DNA of 64,000 bases from Tritrichomonas musculus. Taxonomy: Eukaryota > Parabasalia > Tritrichomonadida > Tritrichomonadidae. Below are positions 47,386 to 59,388 of the stretch, piece after piece; position 1 is the first letter of the stretch, and every line of letters begins with the position of its first letter. A program made the position numbers and the translations under genes. The stretch lies in contig JAPFFF010000065.1 of the NCBI GenBank assembly GCA_039105265.1, positions 723,217 to 787,216 on the forward strand, written 5' to 3'. The notes beneath the pieces are model-generated. The model was given only the letters and a program-made list of their open reading frames with translations. It made no database searches and was not told the DNA's origin.

Positions 47386-50300
47386 TTATTTTTAGTCCTT
47401 ACCTTTTTAGCCAACGATAATGGCATATTTGCAATCAGCAGAAGACGCTAATTCGTTTGATACCCCTCCCGCTAATTTTCGCGAAAATTTTTCTAACGAT
47501 ATCTCTTTTTATAAAGAAAACCTACCTAACCGACCAACTTCACCTCACAAACCCAATTCTTTACCTTATACGAATCAAACATCTATACCAAACTTTATAG
47601 ACCAACCTTATCAAGATTTATTCCTTTTCACGAATTACCATGAAAATCGTAAATTATCTCAATTTTCGGAGTCTAACAAGTTTAATTATGACTCCTTTTC
47701 TATTTTCAATCCAAACACTTTTGAAATTCAATTTTATAATTTTAATAAATTTTCTTTTAACAACCGCGAACATTGTATTAAACAACATCGCCCAACAAAT
47801 AAACAATTTACTCCAAATGTTTACCATTTACAACATCCACCTAAATCTCATTTTGATATCCCAATTTCTCAACAACATAAACCACATCATAACCAGCTAA
47901 TTCAATCGCAGATACAGAATAACAAACTGAAGAATTCTCAACAACAGAATATCCAATCGACGCAATCACAACAACAGACTCACCATTCAAATCTTTCACA
48001 AGTACAGAATAATCAACCGCAGACTGAACTATCAATACTATCGCACAAACAGTCAAGTCAGCCGATACAATCACAAAAACAGCAACAGCTTTCTACGCAG
48101 CCACAATATCTGATTAATCATTCTCGGCGGTCAATTCCACCAAACAACCAGTCAACAAGACCAAATCTATGGAGTAAACAGATGACACATTCGAACTTAC
48201 GGAATTTCCAGTCAATGCATTCACAAACACAAAACAGCCAATTGTTACATTCTCAGATACAGAACAACCAATCGATATATTCACTGACACAGAGCACACG
48301 GATGCAAATCAACCAGTCGATGCACTCACAGACACACAGCAAACAGAAGATGCATTCACAGACACAAAACAACCAGTCTTTGAACTCACAGACTCACAGC
48401 AACCAATGGCACCCACTTACGCAAAGCAACCAGTCGATGCTTTCACAGACGCAAAGCAACCAGTCGATACATTCACAGAAGCATAGCATCCAGATGATAC
48501 ATTCACAAATACAGAACATTCAATCGATGCATTCTAAGACGCAAAACAATCAGTCAATACATTCATTGACGCAAAACAATCTACTGAGGCATTTACAGAT
48601 GCAAACCAAACAGTCGATGTATTCAAAGTCACAGAACAATCAAATGTTGCATTCAAAGACACAAAATAACCAGTCAATACATTCATCGATACAGAGCAAT
48701 CAGCCAATACAGTCTCATACACTGTACATCCAATCGATGCACTCACAGAAACAGATTCAGAACAACTATCCGAAGAATTTACTGTTTCAAAACAGCCAAT
48801 CATTACATTTGCAATCACAGTACTACCAGACACTGACTCCTTCACAAGTTATTAGCTCTAACGTTGATGAAGAAAATCTGACATTCGCCATGAAAATGAA
48901 GAGAGGGCTAGTTGAAGACCCAACTATCTGTACAGAAATAGATACGATTAATGCCCCCAGTACAACAGTTGATGACGATGAAATCGAAGAATTTGACTAT
49001 AAACGAGATGATTTCCTCTTCCTCCCGGAATTGAATCCATTGACTCAACTAAAGCAGTCATTTGATAATGAAGAAAATCTGACATTTATCATGAAAATGG
49101 AGAAAGGACTGGTTGAAGACCCTACTTCATATACAGATAATGATATACTTTGTGTCACCAGTACAACATCTAATGACGAAGACATCGAGGAGTTCGACTA
49201 CAAGCCGGATTCCTTCCTCTTCCTTCAGGAATTGAACCCATCGACTCAATTAATGAATTCATTTGACAACGAAGAAAATTCCACATTTATCATGAAATTG
49301 AAGAGAGGACTTGTTGAAGACCCAAGTATTGATACAGAAAACGAGGTATGTAAAGTTCCTAGTACAACAGTTGATGACGAAGACATCGAGGAGTTCGACT
49401 ACAAGCCGGATTCCTTCCTCTTCCTTCAGGAATTGAACCCATCGACTCAATTAATGAATTCATTTGACAACGAAGAAAATTCCACATTTATCATGAAAAT
49501 GAAGAGAGGGCTTGTTGAAGACCCATCCATTTTAACAGAGTTTGACACAACAATAGTCTCCAATCCAATATTGGATAATTTTGACACAGATAATTTTGAT
49601 TATAAAACTGACTCTTTTCTTTTTTCCCCTGAGTTGAGCTTAACTTCTCATATTTCATTTCCTGCAGATACAAAGCAATATGTCGATAAATTCACTAATA
49701 TAGAACAAACAGGCGTTTCATTCACAAATACAAAGCAATCAATCAATGATTTCACAAGTGCTAAGCAACCAATTGTAGTTTGCAATGATGCAGAACAATC
49801 TATTGATACATTTGTAAATGCAGGACAACCAGTTGATACATTAAGAGATCCAGAACATCCAGTCAAGACATTCAATGTCGCAGAACAATCAGCCGATGCA
49901 CTCAAAGACGCAGAATTATCTGATGACGCATTCACTAATACAGAACATTCTGTCGACGCATTTGCAGACACAGGACATCCATTTGAAGAACCCATTGGCG
50001 CTGAACACACAAATGCAAAACAAGTAAATGATGTTATCACAGACACTGAACAACCAATTAATGAATTCACTGACACTAATTATATAGATACAGAACAATC
50101 AGACGATGCACTCACAGACACTGAACACACAAATGCAGATCAACCAGCTGATGCATTCAAGCAACCTGAGGCATTCATAGATGCAGAGCAACCAGTCTAT
50201 TTATCCACAGACCTTGAGCAATCAGACGAAACATTCGAAGCCACTGGACAAGCAGACGCAGTACTACGAATCGATTCTTTCGAAGACACAGAACAATTAA

Positions 50301-53300
50301 TCGATGCTATCACTGACGCAAAAATATTAGCCGATACATTCACAGATGATGAACACACAGATGCAGATCAACCAGTCGATGTAGTTGCAGACATAGGACT
50401 ACCACCCGATACTTTTGCAGAAGCTGAAAACACAATTGCAGAAAAACCAGTCGATACATTCACAGGCTCAGATCTATCAGAAGATACATTCACAGGCACT
50501 GAACAACTAACTGATACACTCTCAGATGCAGTACTACCGGCCAATTCATTCACAGACACAGTACAATCAGTCGATGCGCTCGCTGATACTAAACAACTAA
50601 TGGATTCATCCACTTATCCAGAGCAATTAGACGATGCATTCACACCTGCAAAAAATTCTTTCAAATCAGTCACTCTGTCAACTCATTCTAAGAAGCAGCA
50701 GCAAAACCAAGTAAATCGCTCGCACCAGCAGCAAATTCGTTTCAAGCACTTTCGCCAACAGCACAAATACCAAAAACATAAACAAAGGACACTGTCAAAA
50801 CGTCATATTGACCAAACAAAACAGAAAGACCAATCAAATGCACTCGCTGAGAACAATTCAACCCAATCTAAGCATAAAGAGGAGAAAGACAGTTCTATCA
50901 CAGGTGCTGATAATTCATTGCATGATAAACAGTCCCCTGTTAATTCTAATGATTTCCGTTCCCATGACTCTGATTTCATGGATAGATGTGAAATAGTTCT
51001 CGCTCCTTCACCCACAAATTCCGATTCCTCTCTTTCTTACTCCTCTGATGATTGTGATGCTTTCGATATCTTAAATCCTGTAATCTCTCTACCTAAAGAT
51101 TCTAATAATTCTCATAAGAAGATAAACAACAGCAACATTCTGTATGACATTACACAAAACTTTCAACATCTATGCTGGTCAGAAAAAGATGATAGCAGAC
51201 TCCTCAGTCTCTTCAATAAATTTGGTCCTAATTGGAACAAAATTGCTAATAGAATGAACAAAAACTGTGATGACATCAAATTACATTTCAATTTTCTTAT
51301 CAATCAAAGAGACTTTTGTAATACTAGCTCAGATTCTTCTTATGATGATTGTTTTGACCGTAATCAGCAGCAGGATTCTAATGACATGACTTACACTTAT
51401 CTAGAAGACGAAATAATACTACAATGTTATGCTGCTGACATTTCGACTGATCTAAGCAAATATCCAGATTTACTACATGATAAATCTTTTAAGCAGTGCA
51501 AGGAAAGATTACATAACGTTCTCCTCTATAAAACAAACAAAACAGCTTGGTGCAAATTTGAAGATGACATCTTATTAGAATCTTATTGGATGATTGGACC
51601 TAGATGGCTGTCATTGAGCCGACTTATTAAACAGCACGATCCCCACGATATTCGTTGTAGATGTGCAATTCTCCTCAAGTCTTCTCTCAATCTCAACTAT
51701 GAGATCTCAGACTTCATTGACTTCGATAAAGTTAGAATCAATATCAACAAAGGTTCAAACACTCATTCCATTAATACCTCACAGGAAATCTCCAGTTATG
51801 ACACATTAATTGATGACATCACGTACAGTCCAAATCAAGATGAATATTGTTCACCAAATTCTAGCTCTACCTCATTTGAAGATTCGCTTATCGACTGCCT
51901 TAACGTTCAAGATGATTCTGATACAACCATTTTATTATCAAATCTCAAAAACACAGAGTATCTCTGTGAGAAGACATTTGATGTTAATTCTAACATCGCT
52001 GATCTTCTCCAAACATCAAACAATTGGCCAGCTCCAATACCAAACATTTGTTATTTTGATGATTGCAATCATATTGCAGAATCTGAAGGAAGCTTGCGAG
52101 TGCACATCAGAAACTTTCATAAAGTCGATACTTCATTGATTAAAGATGAGATTGTGAACATCATTTCACATATGTCAAAGAAACGGATAAAACCGTTCTT
52201 TGACTTTAAAAATGGACAAATGGCAAAAAACAATAATCTGATGATTCTTTGCCATCAACCGAATTGTAATTACATGAGTGACAGAGACTCAAATATGGCC
52301 AAACACCGCTGCAGACACTCCTCATACTTCCGACACATTGAAAATCTTGGAAGATTCTGGGGTTCATTAAAGACATGGTATGAAACAGTTCATCGATTAC
52401 CAACAATTAATGAGCTCCTAGGCAGCAATGAAGTGTGGGTTTGTAAAAAATGTGACTTCTCTGCTGGTGATGAGAATGCTCTCAAAAACCATGTCTATCG
52501 TAGTCACGCAATTAAAGTCAACTCTGACTTGCACAATTACTGTGACAATGCAATCTTATCTTTCTCGTTCGACGATGATCTGCCCCACACTAACGTTGAA
52601 CCTGCAACCAACAAACACTTGTTAACGGACAACACATCACAGTCACATTCACCTCAGAATAAAAGAGTTGAAAAAAGTGGATCTCACCAACAAAAAAGTG
52701 ACAACGTTTTCAATACAGTTGACAAAATATATTTCGATATTTTGAAAGAATCTGATTCTGACTCTGATTCTTGTTGTTCCTTTAATAATAATTTACAAAT
52801 CAATCCAAAGAAAATCGTTCAGAGCCCTCCTGATGTTCTAACTAACGGCTCGCCTACATCTCATAATATGTCTCCCCAGCTGCCACTGTCATCCACAGAC
52901 CAGCATTCTCAGTCTAATACACAGATTGATTCTCCTCTTTCATTAAACTTTTTTCCCTCTGATATTCAACATTCTTTGAGTCATAATTGCGCTATTGATG
53001 AACATCACGTAACAGCATTTGATTTGCATCCATCTTTGAATGAAAATGATGGGCTTTGCTCTTATATTGGCAATTATATTGATTATGTAAATAAGAAAGA
53101 TCATCATAATTCTCAAATTGATAATCATCTTTCTGAACATCACATCAATCCAATTGAAAATCATCTTTCTCGAATTAGTAACACTCAATTCGAAACTAAT
53201 CAAAACATTGAAGAACATCACATCAATCCAATTGAAAATCATCTTTCTCGTAATAACAACACACAATCTAAAACTAATCAAAACATTGAAGAACATCACA

Positions 53301-56300
53301 TCACACAAACTGAAAATCATCTTTCTCGAATTAGTAACACTCAATTCGAAACTAATCAAAACATTGAAGAACATCACATCACTCAAATTGAAAATCATCT
53401 TTCTCAAAATAGTAACACTCAATTCGAAACTAATCAAAACATTGAAGAACATCACATCACTCAAATTGAAAATCATCTTTCTCAAAATAGTAACACTCAA
53501 TTCGAAACTAATCAAAACATTGAAGAACATCACATCACTCAAATTGAAAATCATCTTTCTCAAAATAGTAACACTCAATTCGAAACTAATCAAAACATTG
53601 AAGAACATCACATCACTCAAATTGAAAATAATCTTTCTAGAAATAATAGCAATCAACCCGAAGCTAAAGGTATTATCGAAGAACATCACAATTCGCCTAT
53701 TGAACTTCGTCATTCTCACAATCATATTCCTAATTCCGAATCACACAATAATATAACTTTCGACTCATTCTCGTTTAGTGATTCAGACAGTGAGGAGCAG
53801 ATCTCAGACTCACCTCATAACAATAATATAACATCACATAATTGTAGAAGTCTCAACATCCCAAGCCGATTCAATGATTTACGCCAATCCAGAAGAAAAA
53901 TTCGTAAGCCATTGAATCGTATCACTATGACCTCAAATAATTCTAATTACATTTACAACTTCCCAACAGACCCGAAGATGAAGAAGATATCGCAAGGACT
54001 GAAATGGTTCAATGATGCTCAACAAAGAGGCTGTATTCATCTTCCCAAACTGGACCGGGACAAAAGGAAGCTGATATCCTCTGGTCTCAAAGATCTCTTT
54101 CAACTTGAACTCACGCCTCTCATCATTGAATTCAATCCAACTGCAATGGAGGATGTTGACCCTCAATTGAGATGGAAAATCTTTGAGGGTGCGTATGAAG
54201 AATCACTTCACCGTATCAGAACTCATGTCGCTCTCAAACTTAATATTGAACCTTCGTTCATCTATCACAAAAGGAAAAAACGCCAGTTCAATAATATTAA
54301 ACACGAAGAACTCTTCAGTATTCAAAGAAAATTGAGTAATCTCAAAAAACTGGCAAGCGACATTGAAGTAGTTAACGAAATGGACAGACTGGCAGAAGAC
54401 TCAAAATTTGAGAAAGCATTGAGTCGAATCATACAAAATGTCCAAGTCATCCCACCTGAAGTCAGAATTGAACTTTTTAATAAGGAGAACGTTTTAGACA
54501 TATGTGATGATTTATGTTACATTAAGGAAAAAGCAGCAGCGTGTTCGAAATGGATTGAGGGGAAAATTGGTCAGCTTATAAAAGACGAAATGAGCTTAAA
54601 AAGTCAGAACATTCAAAAAAAGAGGTTACAAGAAGCATACTCAGATAACGCTAAGAAAACATTAAACAATTTTATATTCAACAAATCTTCCCCTGAATGT
54701 CAGATTGATGAAGATGTGGTTAGAGACTATTTTGCATCAACATTCAGCAGAAATGTAAAAGTATTCCAACCAGATGAAGAAGGAATTTTTTCACTTCATG
54801 AAACTTTTTCTGATGACGATAGAAGAGAATTCATTGATTTCATCAGTAACAAAGATGAAATAATTAACGTTATTAAATCGAGAAAATACGAATCTGCTGC
54901 AGGTCCCGATGCTATTGACTATTCAATTTTCAAGTTGGTTCCGAACGCTGCAGCTGACTTCATCGTCGCAATTAACGATATCATCATCAACTATAACCGT
55001 GTTCCAAGCGGTTGGAAAACGTCTCATACAAGGTTAATATATAAGAAAGGTGACCCTAGTACCCCAAACAACTGGAGACCGATATCTATTTCAAATGCGA
55101 TATACAGAATATTCAGTTGTTTGTGGGCACGGGGTATCAACTTTTTCAATACAAGACTTAACGTATTTTCCCCTAATCAAAGAGGATTCATTGCAGGCAT
55201 AAACGGTTGTTCTGATAATGCATCTATTATTTCTGAGTTATATTGTGACGCAATCAGAAAGAATAAGGATATCATTATAACCGCTCTTGATTTCAAAAAC
55301 GCATTTGGCTCAGTCCCTCATGAGATGATATTCTCATCTCTTATAATGAAAGGCTTCCCTGAAAAATTCATTGATATTATTAAAGACGTTTATCTAGGAG
55401 CCACAACTAATATCGTCACATCAAGCTACTCTTCAAAAGCGATAGATATCAAGAAAGGTACAAAACAGGGGTGCCCCGTCTCCCCTCTCCTCTTCAACCT
55501 TTGCCTGGAACCATTATTTGAGGCGATCAATAATCTCAATAAAAATGACGGATACAAATTTGGCCCTAGAGATGATCGTTCTTCATTCAATATTTTGGCC
55601 TATGCAGACGATATCTTACTTATCTCAGATTCATATCATGGAATGAACAACATGCTCAGAACTTGCGAACGATTTTGTCAGTACTCTGGGATGGAACTTG
55701 CTCCTTTGAAATCCTGTTCGTTCGGATATCTCCTCAATAACCGTCGGAGATGTGGTCTGTCTCAAGGCTTTTCAATCAACAACGTCATGATCCCCTTCGT
55801 TGGCATTGATGAATCTATCCGTTATCTTGGGACACCGATAACTGCCAGAAAAACCGCCAAACTTAAAACATCAACTGACATTGTTTTGAAATTTATTTCT
55901 AAAGCTCAGAAGATTTTTAACTCTGATCTTAAAATAGTTCAAAAAGTTCATGCATTCAAAACATTCTTGATTCCGACCCTTGACTTCTCTCTTCAGAATG
56001 GTCAATTAAAGGTGAAAGACATTGAGAGAATTGATGATACATTAGGTGCTATGGTTAACAAACTTATCGGAGGTGCCTTACCCATTGCCATTAAGCATGC
56101 TTCATGGAAAGATGGCGGTTTGTCTATACCATCTATCAAGGAAAAAAGTGACACTGGTAAAATTAAATCTTTTCTAAGAATGTTCCTGAACAAAGATACT
56201 CTTATCAGGAAACTCACAAACATTTCAATTGAAAACGAAAGACATATGAGAAAAATTGGTATCGTTAACGATATCAGCTCACAAAAATTCCTCAACTGGA

Positions 56301-57528
56301 ACTCCGATACACAAGACACAGAAGCTCCAGGGACCAATTCCATTATCAACAGAGCCAGAAAAGCTCTGAAAAACTTGGACTTAACCCTCAGCTACGATGA
56401 CGATAACCTCAACGATGACACTCTGAACACCTCATATCACAATGATTGCCCTCAATTGGTCCTCACAGATACATTGACACATGACAGCGTTCATCTTCAA
56501 AACTGCAAAAATTTGTCACTTTTCTTAACGGAAAGGAGAAGGGACAGATGGAAATCAAAATTAGCAGCCAATACATTTCACCTTCACTCCCTATCAGCAT
56601 TCAATAATAATCCGTTATCTAACGACTACGCAGTTAGACAGCAGTATCCCGTAAGTGACACTTTTTTCAAATTCGCCTTCCAAAGTAGGGCAAACCTTTT
56701 GCCTACGCCTGAGTTTGTTGAAATAATGAATAACCGCCAACATTCACCTTGTGAATTGTGCTTGAGGCAAAATAAAAGCAGGAATCAAAGCCTGGCCCAC
56801 ATCCTTAATGGCTGCACTGCAAAATATCAAGCATATACTCAAAGACATAACAAAGTTCAGGCCGCTATCGTAAAACACGTTAGAAATTTACATGACGTAG
56901 ACGAAATTTATTGTGACAGGTCACTTCATCTTAATGAATTACCTGATAACCTTAAACGGTTGAGACCCGATATCGTGATATGGCTGAATAACCGTTCAAA
57001 ATGTTTTATCATCGAGATCAGTGTCCCGTACGCTTGTCAAAGAGATGGTGAAGATACACTTTCAATGGTTTACAACCAAAAGAAAGACAAATACAGAGAC
57101 CTCATTAATCACATAAGGGGTCTTAAAATACAAGTTCAACTTTTTGTGATTATCGTTTCTTCTCTTGGTGCAGTCTATAAAGATTCGTTAACAGATATCA
57201 ATCATCTTTTTCTTTACAAAAGTATAGGTAAAACTGTTATCAGAAGTGTTTCAAGAGCTGCCCTCATCGGGTCTCTGAAAATTTGGTTTGAATGTCCCCA
57301 CAGAAGTTCAGATCACATGGCAAATAGTTCTGGGGCCCCTCTTAATTGCAATGAAACACTTGATTCGGTTTCTGAAGATGATGAAGACGATGAACCATCT
57401 CATGAAAATTTATATACACAAAATCTTTAATAACAACGCTTCACTACATCTTTTCACCTCACCTCACCATTTTCATTTATATGAACTCTAACTTTTCTTA
57501 ACTCTTATCTTACTTACTTAATAAACAA
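47386..57528 (+). mobile_element. R2-like LINE at tRNA-Ala, copy 3 (intact)
   Basis: Second member of the 13,247-bp unit. Its ORF gives the same protein as copy 2; no DNA difference from copy 2 was noticed. Unlike copies 1 and 2 it stands alone behind its tRNA. Confidence 0.95.
47420..57430 (+). CDS. LINE ORF, 3,336 aa, copy 3
   Basis: Same translation as the ORF at 34173-44183, with all domains intact (Myb-like, three C2H2 fingers, RT with YADD, CCHC, RPD...EISVP endonuclease). ATG lies 34 nt after the element start, the usual leader length range in trichomonads. Two intact, apparently identical ORFs imply either recent activity or recent DNA-level amplification; because the flanks are identical too, the second explains this pair better. 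Confidence 0.95.
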   Translation: MAYLQSAEDANSFDTPPANFRENFSNDISFYKENLPNRPTSPHKPNSLPYTNQTSIPNFIDQPYQDLFLFTNYHENRKLSQFSESNKFNYDSFSIFNPNTFEIQFYNFNKFSFNNREHCIKQHRPTNKQFTPNVYHLQHPPKSHFDIPISQQHKPHHNQLIQSQIQNNKLKNSQQQNIQSTQSQQQTHHSNLSQVQNNQPQTELSILSHKQSSQPIQSQKQQQLSTQPQYLINHSRRSIPPNNQSTRPNLWSKQMTHSNLRNFQSMHSQTQNSQLLHSQIQNNQSIYSLTQSTRMQINQSMHSQTHSKQKMHSQTQNNQSLNSQTHSNQWHPLTQSNQSMLSQTQSNQSIHSQKHSIQMIHSQIQNIQSMHSKTQNNQSIHSLTQNNLLRHLQMQTKQSMYSKSQNNQMLHSKTQNNQSIHSSIQSNQPIQSHTLYIQSMHSQKQIQNNYPKNLLFQNSQSLHLQSQYYQTLTPSQVISSNVDEENLTFAMKMKRGLVEDPTICTEIDTINAPSTTVDDDEIEEFDYKRDDFLFLPELNPLTQLKQSFDNEENLTFIMKMEKGLVEDPTSYTDNDILCVTSTTSNDEDIEEFDYKPDSFLFLQELNPSTQLMNSFDNEENSTFIMKLKRGLVEDPSIDTENEVCKVPSTTVDDEDIEEFDYKPDSFLFLQELNPSTQLMNSFDNEENSTFIMKMKRGLVEDPSILTEFDTTIVSNPILDNFDTDNFDYKTDSFLFSPELSLTSHISFPADTKQYVDKFTNIEQTGVSFTNTKQSINDFTSAKQPIVVCNDAEQSIDTFVNAGQPVDTLRDPEHPVKTFNVAEQSADALKDAELSDDAFTNTEHSVDAFADTGHPFEEPIGAEHTNAKQVNDVITDTEQPINEFTDTNYIDTEQSDDALTDTEHTNADQPADAFKQPEAFIDAEQPVYLSTDLEQSDETFEATGQADAVLRIDSFEDTEQLIDAITDAKILADTFTDDEHTDADQPVDVVADIGLPPDTFAEAENTIAEKPVDTFTGSDLSEDTFTGTEQLTDTLSDAVLPANSFTDTVQSVDALADTKQLMDSSTYPEQLDDAFTPAKNSFKSVTLSTHSKKQQQNQVNRSHQQQIRFKHFRQQHKYQKHKQRTLSKRHIDQTKQKDQSNALAENNSTQSKHKEEKDSSITGADNSLHDKQSPVNSNDFRSHDSDFMDRCEIVLAPSPTNSDSSLSYSSDDCDAFDILNPVISLPKDSNNSHKKINNSNILYDITQNFQHLCWSEKDDSRLLSLFNKFGPNWNKIANRMNKNCDDIKLHFNFLINQRDFCNTSSDSSYDDCFDRNQQQDSNDMTYTYLEDEIILQCYAADISTDLSKYPDLLHDKSFKQCKERLHNVLLYKTNKTAWCKFEDDILLESYWMIGPRWLSLSRLIKQHDPHDIRCRCAILLKSSLNLNYEISDFIDFDKVRININKGSNTHSINTSQEISSYDTLIDDITYSPNQDEYCSPNSSSTSFEDSLIDCLNVQDDSDTTILLSNLKNTEYLCEKTFDVNSNIADLLQTSNNWPAPIPNICYFDDCNHIAESEGSLRVHIRNFHKVDTSLIKDEIVNIISHMSKKRIKPFFDFKNGQMAKNNNLMILCHQPNCNYMSDRDSNMAKHRCRHSSYFRHIENLGRFWGSLKTWYETVHRLPTINELLGSNEVWVCKKCDFSAGDENALKNHVYRSHAIKVNSDLHNYCDNAILSFSFDDDLPHTNVEPATNKHLLTDNTSQSHSPQNKRVEKSGSHQQKSDNVFNTVDKIYFDILKESDSDSDSCCSFNNNLQINPKKIVQSPPDVLTNGSPTSHNMSPQLPLSSTDQHSQSNTQIDSPLSLNFFPSDIQHSLSHNCAIDEHHVTAFDLHPSLNENDGLCSYIGNYIDYVNKKDHHNSQIDNHLSEHHINPIENHLSRISNTQFETNQNIEEHHINPIENHLSRNNNTQSKTNQNIEEHHITQTENHLSRISNTQFETNQNIEEHHITQIENHLSQNSNTQFETNQNIEEHHITQIENHLSQNSNTQFETNQNIEEHHITQIENHLSQNSNTQFETNQNIEEHHITQIENNLSRNNSNQPEAKGIIEEHHNSPIELRHSHNHIPNSESHNNITFDSFSFSDSDSEEQISDSPHNNNITSHNCRSLNIPSRFNDLRQSRRKIRKPLNRITMTSNNSNYIYNFPTDPKMKKISQGLKWFNDAQQRGCIHLPKLDRDKRKLISSGLKDLFQLELTPLIIEFNPTAMEDVDPQLRWKIFEGAYEESLHRIRTHVALKLNIEPSFIYHKRKKRQFNNIKHEELFSIQRKLSNLKKLASDIEVVNEMDRLAEDSKFEKALSRIIQNVQVIPPEVRIELFNKENVLDICDDLCYIKEKAAACSKWIEGKIGQLIKDEMSLKSQNIQKKRLQEAYSDNAKKTLNNFIFNKSSPECQIDEDVVRDYFASTFSRNVKVFQPDEEGIFSLHETFSDDDRREFIDFISNKDEIINVIKSRKYESAAGPDAIDYSIFKLVPNAAADFIVAINDIIINYNRVPSGWKTSHTRLIYKKGDPSTPNNWRPISISNAIYRIFSCLWARGINFFNTRLNVFSPNQRGFIAGINGCSDNASIISELYCDAIRKNKDIIITALDFKNAFGSVPHEMIFSSLIMKGFPEKFIDIIKDVYLGATTNIVTSSYSSKAIDIKKGTKQGCPVSPLLFNLCLEPLFEAINNLNKNDGYKFGPRDDRSSFNILAYADDILLISDSYHGMNNMLRTCERFCQYSGMELAPLKSCSFGYLLNNRRRCGLSQGFSINNVMIPFVGIDESIRYLGTPITARKTAKLKTSTDIVLKFISKAQKIFNSDLKIVQKVHAFKTFLIPTLDFSLQNGQLKVKDIERIDDTLGAMVNKLIGGALPIAIKHASWKDGGLSIPSIKEKSDTGKIKSFLRMFLNKDTLIRKLTNISIENERHMRKIGIVNDISSQKFLNWNSDTQDTEAPGTNSIINRARKALKNLDLTLSYDDDNLNDDTLNTSYHNDCPQLVLTDTLTHDSVHLQNCKNLSLFLTERRRDRWKSKLAANTFHLHSLSAFNNNPLSNDYAVRQQYPVSDTFFKFAFQSRANLLPTPEFVEIMNNRQHSPCELCLRQNKSRNQSLAHILNGCTAKYQAYTQRHNKVQAAIVKHVRNLHDVDEIYCDRSLHLNELPDNLKRLRPDIVIWLNNRSKCFIIEISVPYACQRDGEDTLSMVYNQKKDKYRDLINHIRGLKIQVQLFVIIVSSLGAVYKDSLTDINHLFLYKSIGKTVIRSVSRAALIGSLKIWFECPHRSSDHMANSSGAPLNCNETLDSVSEDDEDDEPSHENLYTQNL

Positions 57529-57552
57529 ATCCTCCTAACATCCATATTTTTT
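57529..57552 (+). repeat. Target-site duplication, 3' side of LINE 3
   Basis: Six T then CTATG, as behind LINE 2. Confidence 0.85.
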
Positions 57553-57626
57553 CTATGTTTTTTTTTTTTTGTTTTCTTTTTACATGTCAAAGAACATCTG
57601 GCCATTACATAAATTAAAACTTTTTT

Positions 57627-57847
57627 TACATATCGCCCGAATTCTTACTCTGTGAAACATATTATGATTCCAGAATTGTTGTTTATGTCTTTTCAATCCT
57701 TGCCTATGAAATTACAACATGTAAAGAATCATGCTATGAACTTGGTCCAAAAGTAACTTCATTATTACAGTAAGATGAATACCATATTTATCTTGAATAT
57801 TTAGGTAAAATCGGTCCTCCAAGAGGAAATTAAATACATCCTGGTTC
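57627..57847 (+). pseudogene. Protein kinase fragment, second copy
   Basis: Duplicate of 44380-44600, offset 13,247 bp, same stop. Confidence 0.5.
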
Positions 57848-58115
57848 ATTTCGGGAAATTCGGCATAGCACCAAGACCGTATTTTATTTAAATTAATGTA
57901 ATTATTATGCTTTTTATTGTATTCAATTGAATACCTTCTAAAAAATTATATTCAATTGAATGTACTTCGAATAAAAGGAAAAAAAAATAGCTTTGCTTTT
58001 TAACATTGGCCAAATTTTATATAATAAAAACTCTGGACAAAATGCCTTAGTTCTGAAATTTGTATTATTTATTTTCATTTTTCAAATCACATTTCATTAA
58101 TTAAAACTTATAAAA

Positions 58116-59297
58116 ATGGACCTTAAAGATTATATTGAAGAAAAAAAAGAACTTTATGAGCTCGTTATTCAATATATTGATGATGAAAGTGATGATAAAA
58201 ATGTTGTTTTTGAAAATTTGATCCAATTAATTGAAGAAATAAATTTTGATGTGAATCATAGCGAATTTAGATTATTACTTCATTTAATTGTACAAATATC
58301 GAATAATCACTACCGTGGAACCAATTTCTTCGCTAAAATAGAGGCAATTCTTTCGAAATTGAAAATCAAACAGACCTTTTCAAATTCTGAAATATTTAAA
58401 ATATTCAAGAGCAACAAGCGAATTCTTCTTTATCTTATTCAAAGTAAGATCCTTGAAATTGACCAAATAATCGCTGATCAAATAATTGACCTTGACTATT
58501 CAAAATTTCTGTATACCGAGGTCAAAGCATTTATTAAAGATGATAAAAAAAAGGAAGAAATTGAGAATCATTCTTTTGAAGCAGACCGCCAAATGGCTGA
58601 AAATGATTCAATTATAGGAAAGTTGATTAGAGCAGATTCAGTTGAAGAATTCATAGCTTATGTCAATAAAAGTAACATCAATTTGAACCTGAGAATTCCA
58701 CCTTCAATTTATGAAACAAACAGTTACTTATTGAAGCTAGAAAAGCTGCCATATTTGATTGAGTATGCAGCTTTTTTTGGAGCCATTCAAATTTTCGAAT
58801 TCATGCTAAAAAGTGAAGTCGAATTGACCTCTTCTATTTGGAATTTCGCCTTACATTCAAATAATCCTGACTTAATTCACCTCCTCGAAGAATACACACT
58901 TGAGCCAGAATCCAGCAATTATCAAATCTGCCTTTCTCATGCGATTCTCTTTCATAACAACAGCTTTGCTCGATACATCGTTGAAAACAAGTTGGATGAG
59001 CAAGTAAATCTTGACACTTTTTGTAATCTGGATGAAATTGTTATTGATGGCATTTTTAGCTCTTATAATCTGCATTTCTTTCCTTCTGACTTCAATAATA
59101 GAACGATCTTTTATTGCTTGATCGAGAATTATTACACTGACATTTTAATTGCTATTGTGAGCAGCAGGATTTTGAAATCCGACTCGATAGTAATTTTCAA
59201 ACTCCAAAGTTATTTTTGTAATTCCAAAACAAAAAATTTTAATCACATTCAAAACAAAAAAATAATTTTTTATTGCGTTTCAAAACCAAATCTTTAA
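58116..59297 (+). CDS. DUF3447/ankyrin-like protein, second copy
   Basis: Same 393-aa translation as 44869-46050; part of the tandem unit. Confidence 0.6.
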   Translation: MDLKDYIEEKKELYELVIQYIDDESDDKNVVFENLIQLIEEINFDVNHSEFRLLLHLIVQISNNHYRGTNFFAKIEAILSKLKIKQTFSNSEIFKIFKSNKRILLYLIQSKILEIDQIIADQIIDLDYSKFLYTEVKAFIKDDKKKEEIENHSFEADRQMAENDSIIGKLIRADSVEEFIAYVNKSNINLNLRIPPSIYETNSYLLKLEKLPYLIEYAAFFGAIQIFEFMLKSEVELTSSIWNFALHSNNPDLIHLLEEYTLEPESSNYQICLSHAILFHNNSFARYIVENKLDEQVNLDTFCNLDEIVIDGIFSSYNLHFFPSDFNNRTIFYCLIENYYTDILIAIVSSRILKSDSIVIFKLQSYFCNSKTKNFNHIQNKKIIFYCVSKPNL

Positions 59298-59388
59298 ATG
59301 ATATTTATGAAAAAACAAAATATTTTGTAAAGTTTCAAATCGATTAGTTAAATAAAATTTTTATTGTTTTTTTGTTTATTTTGCAGCA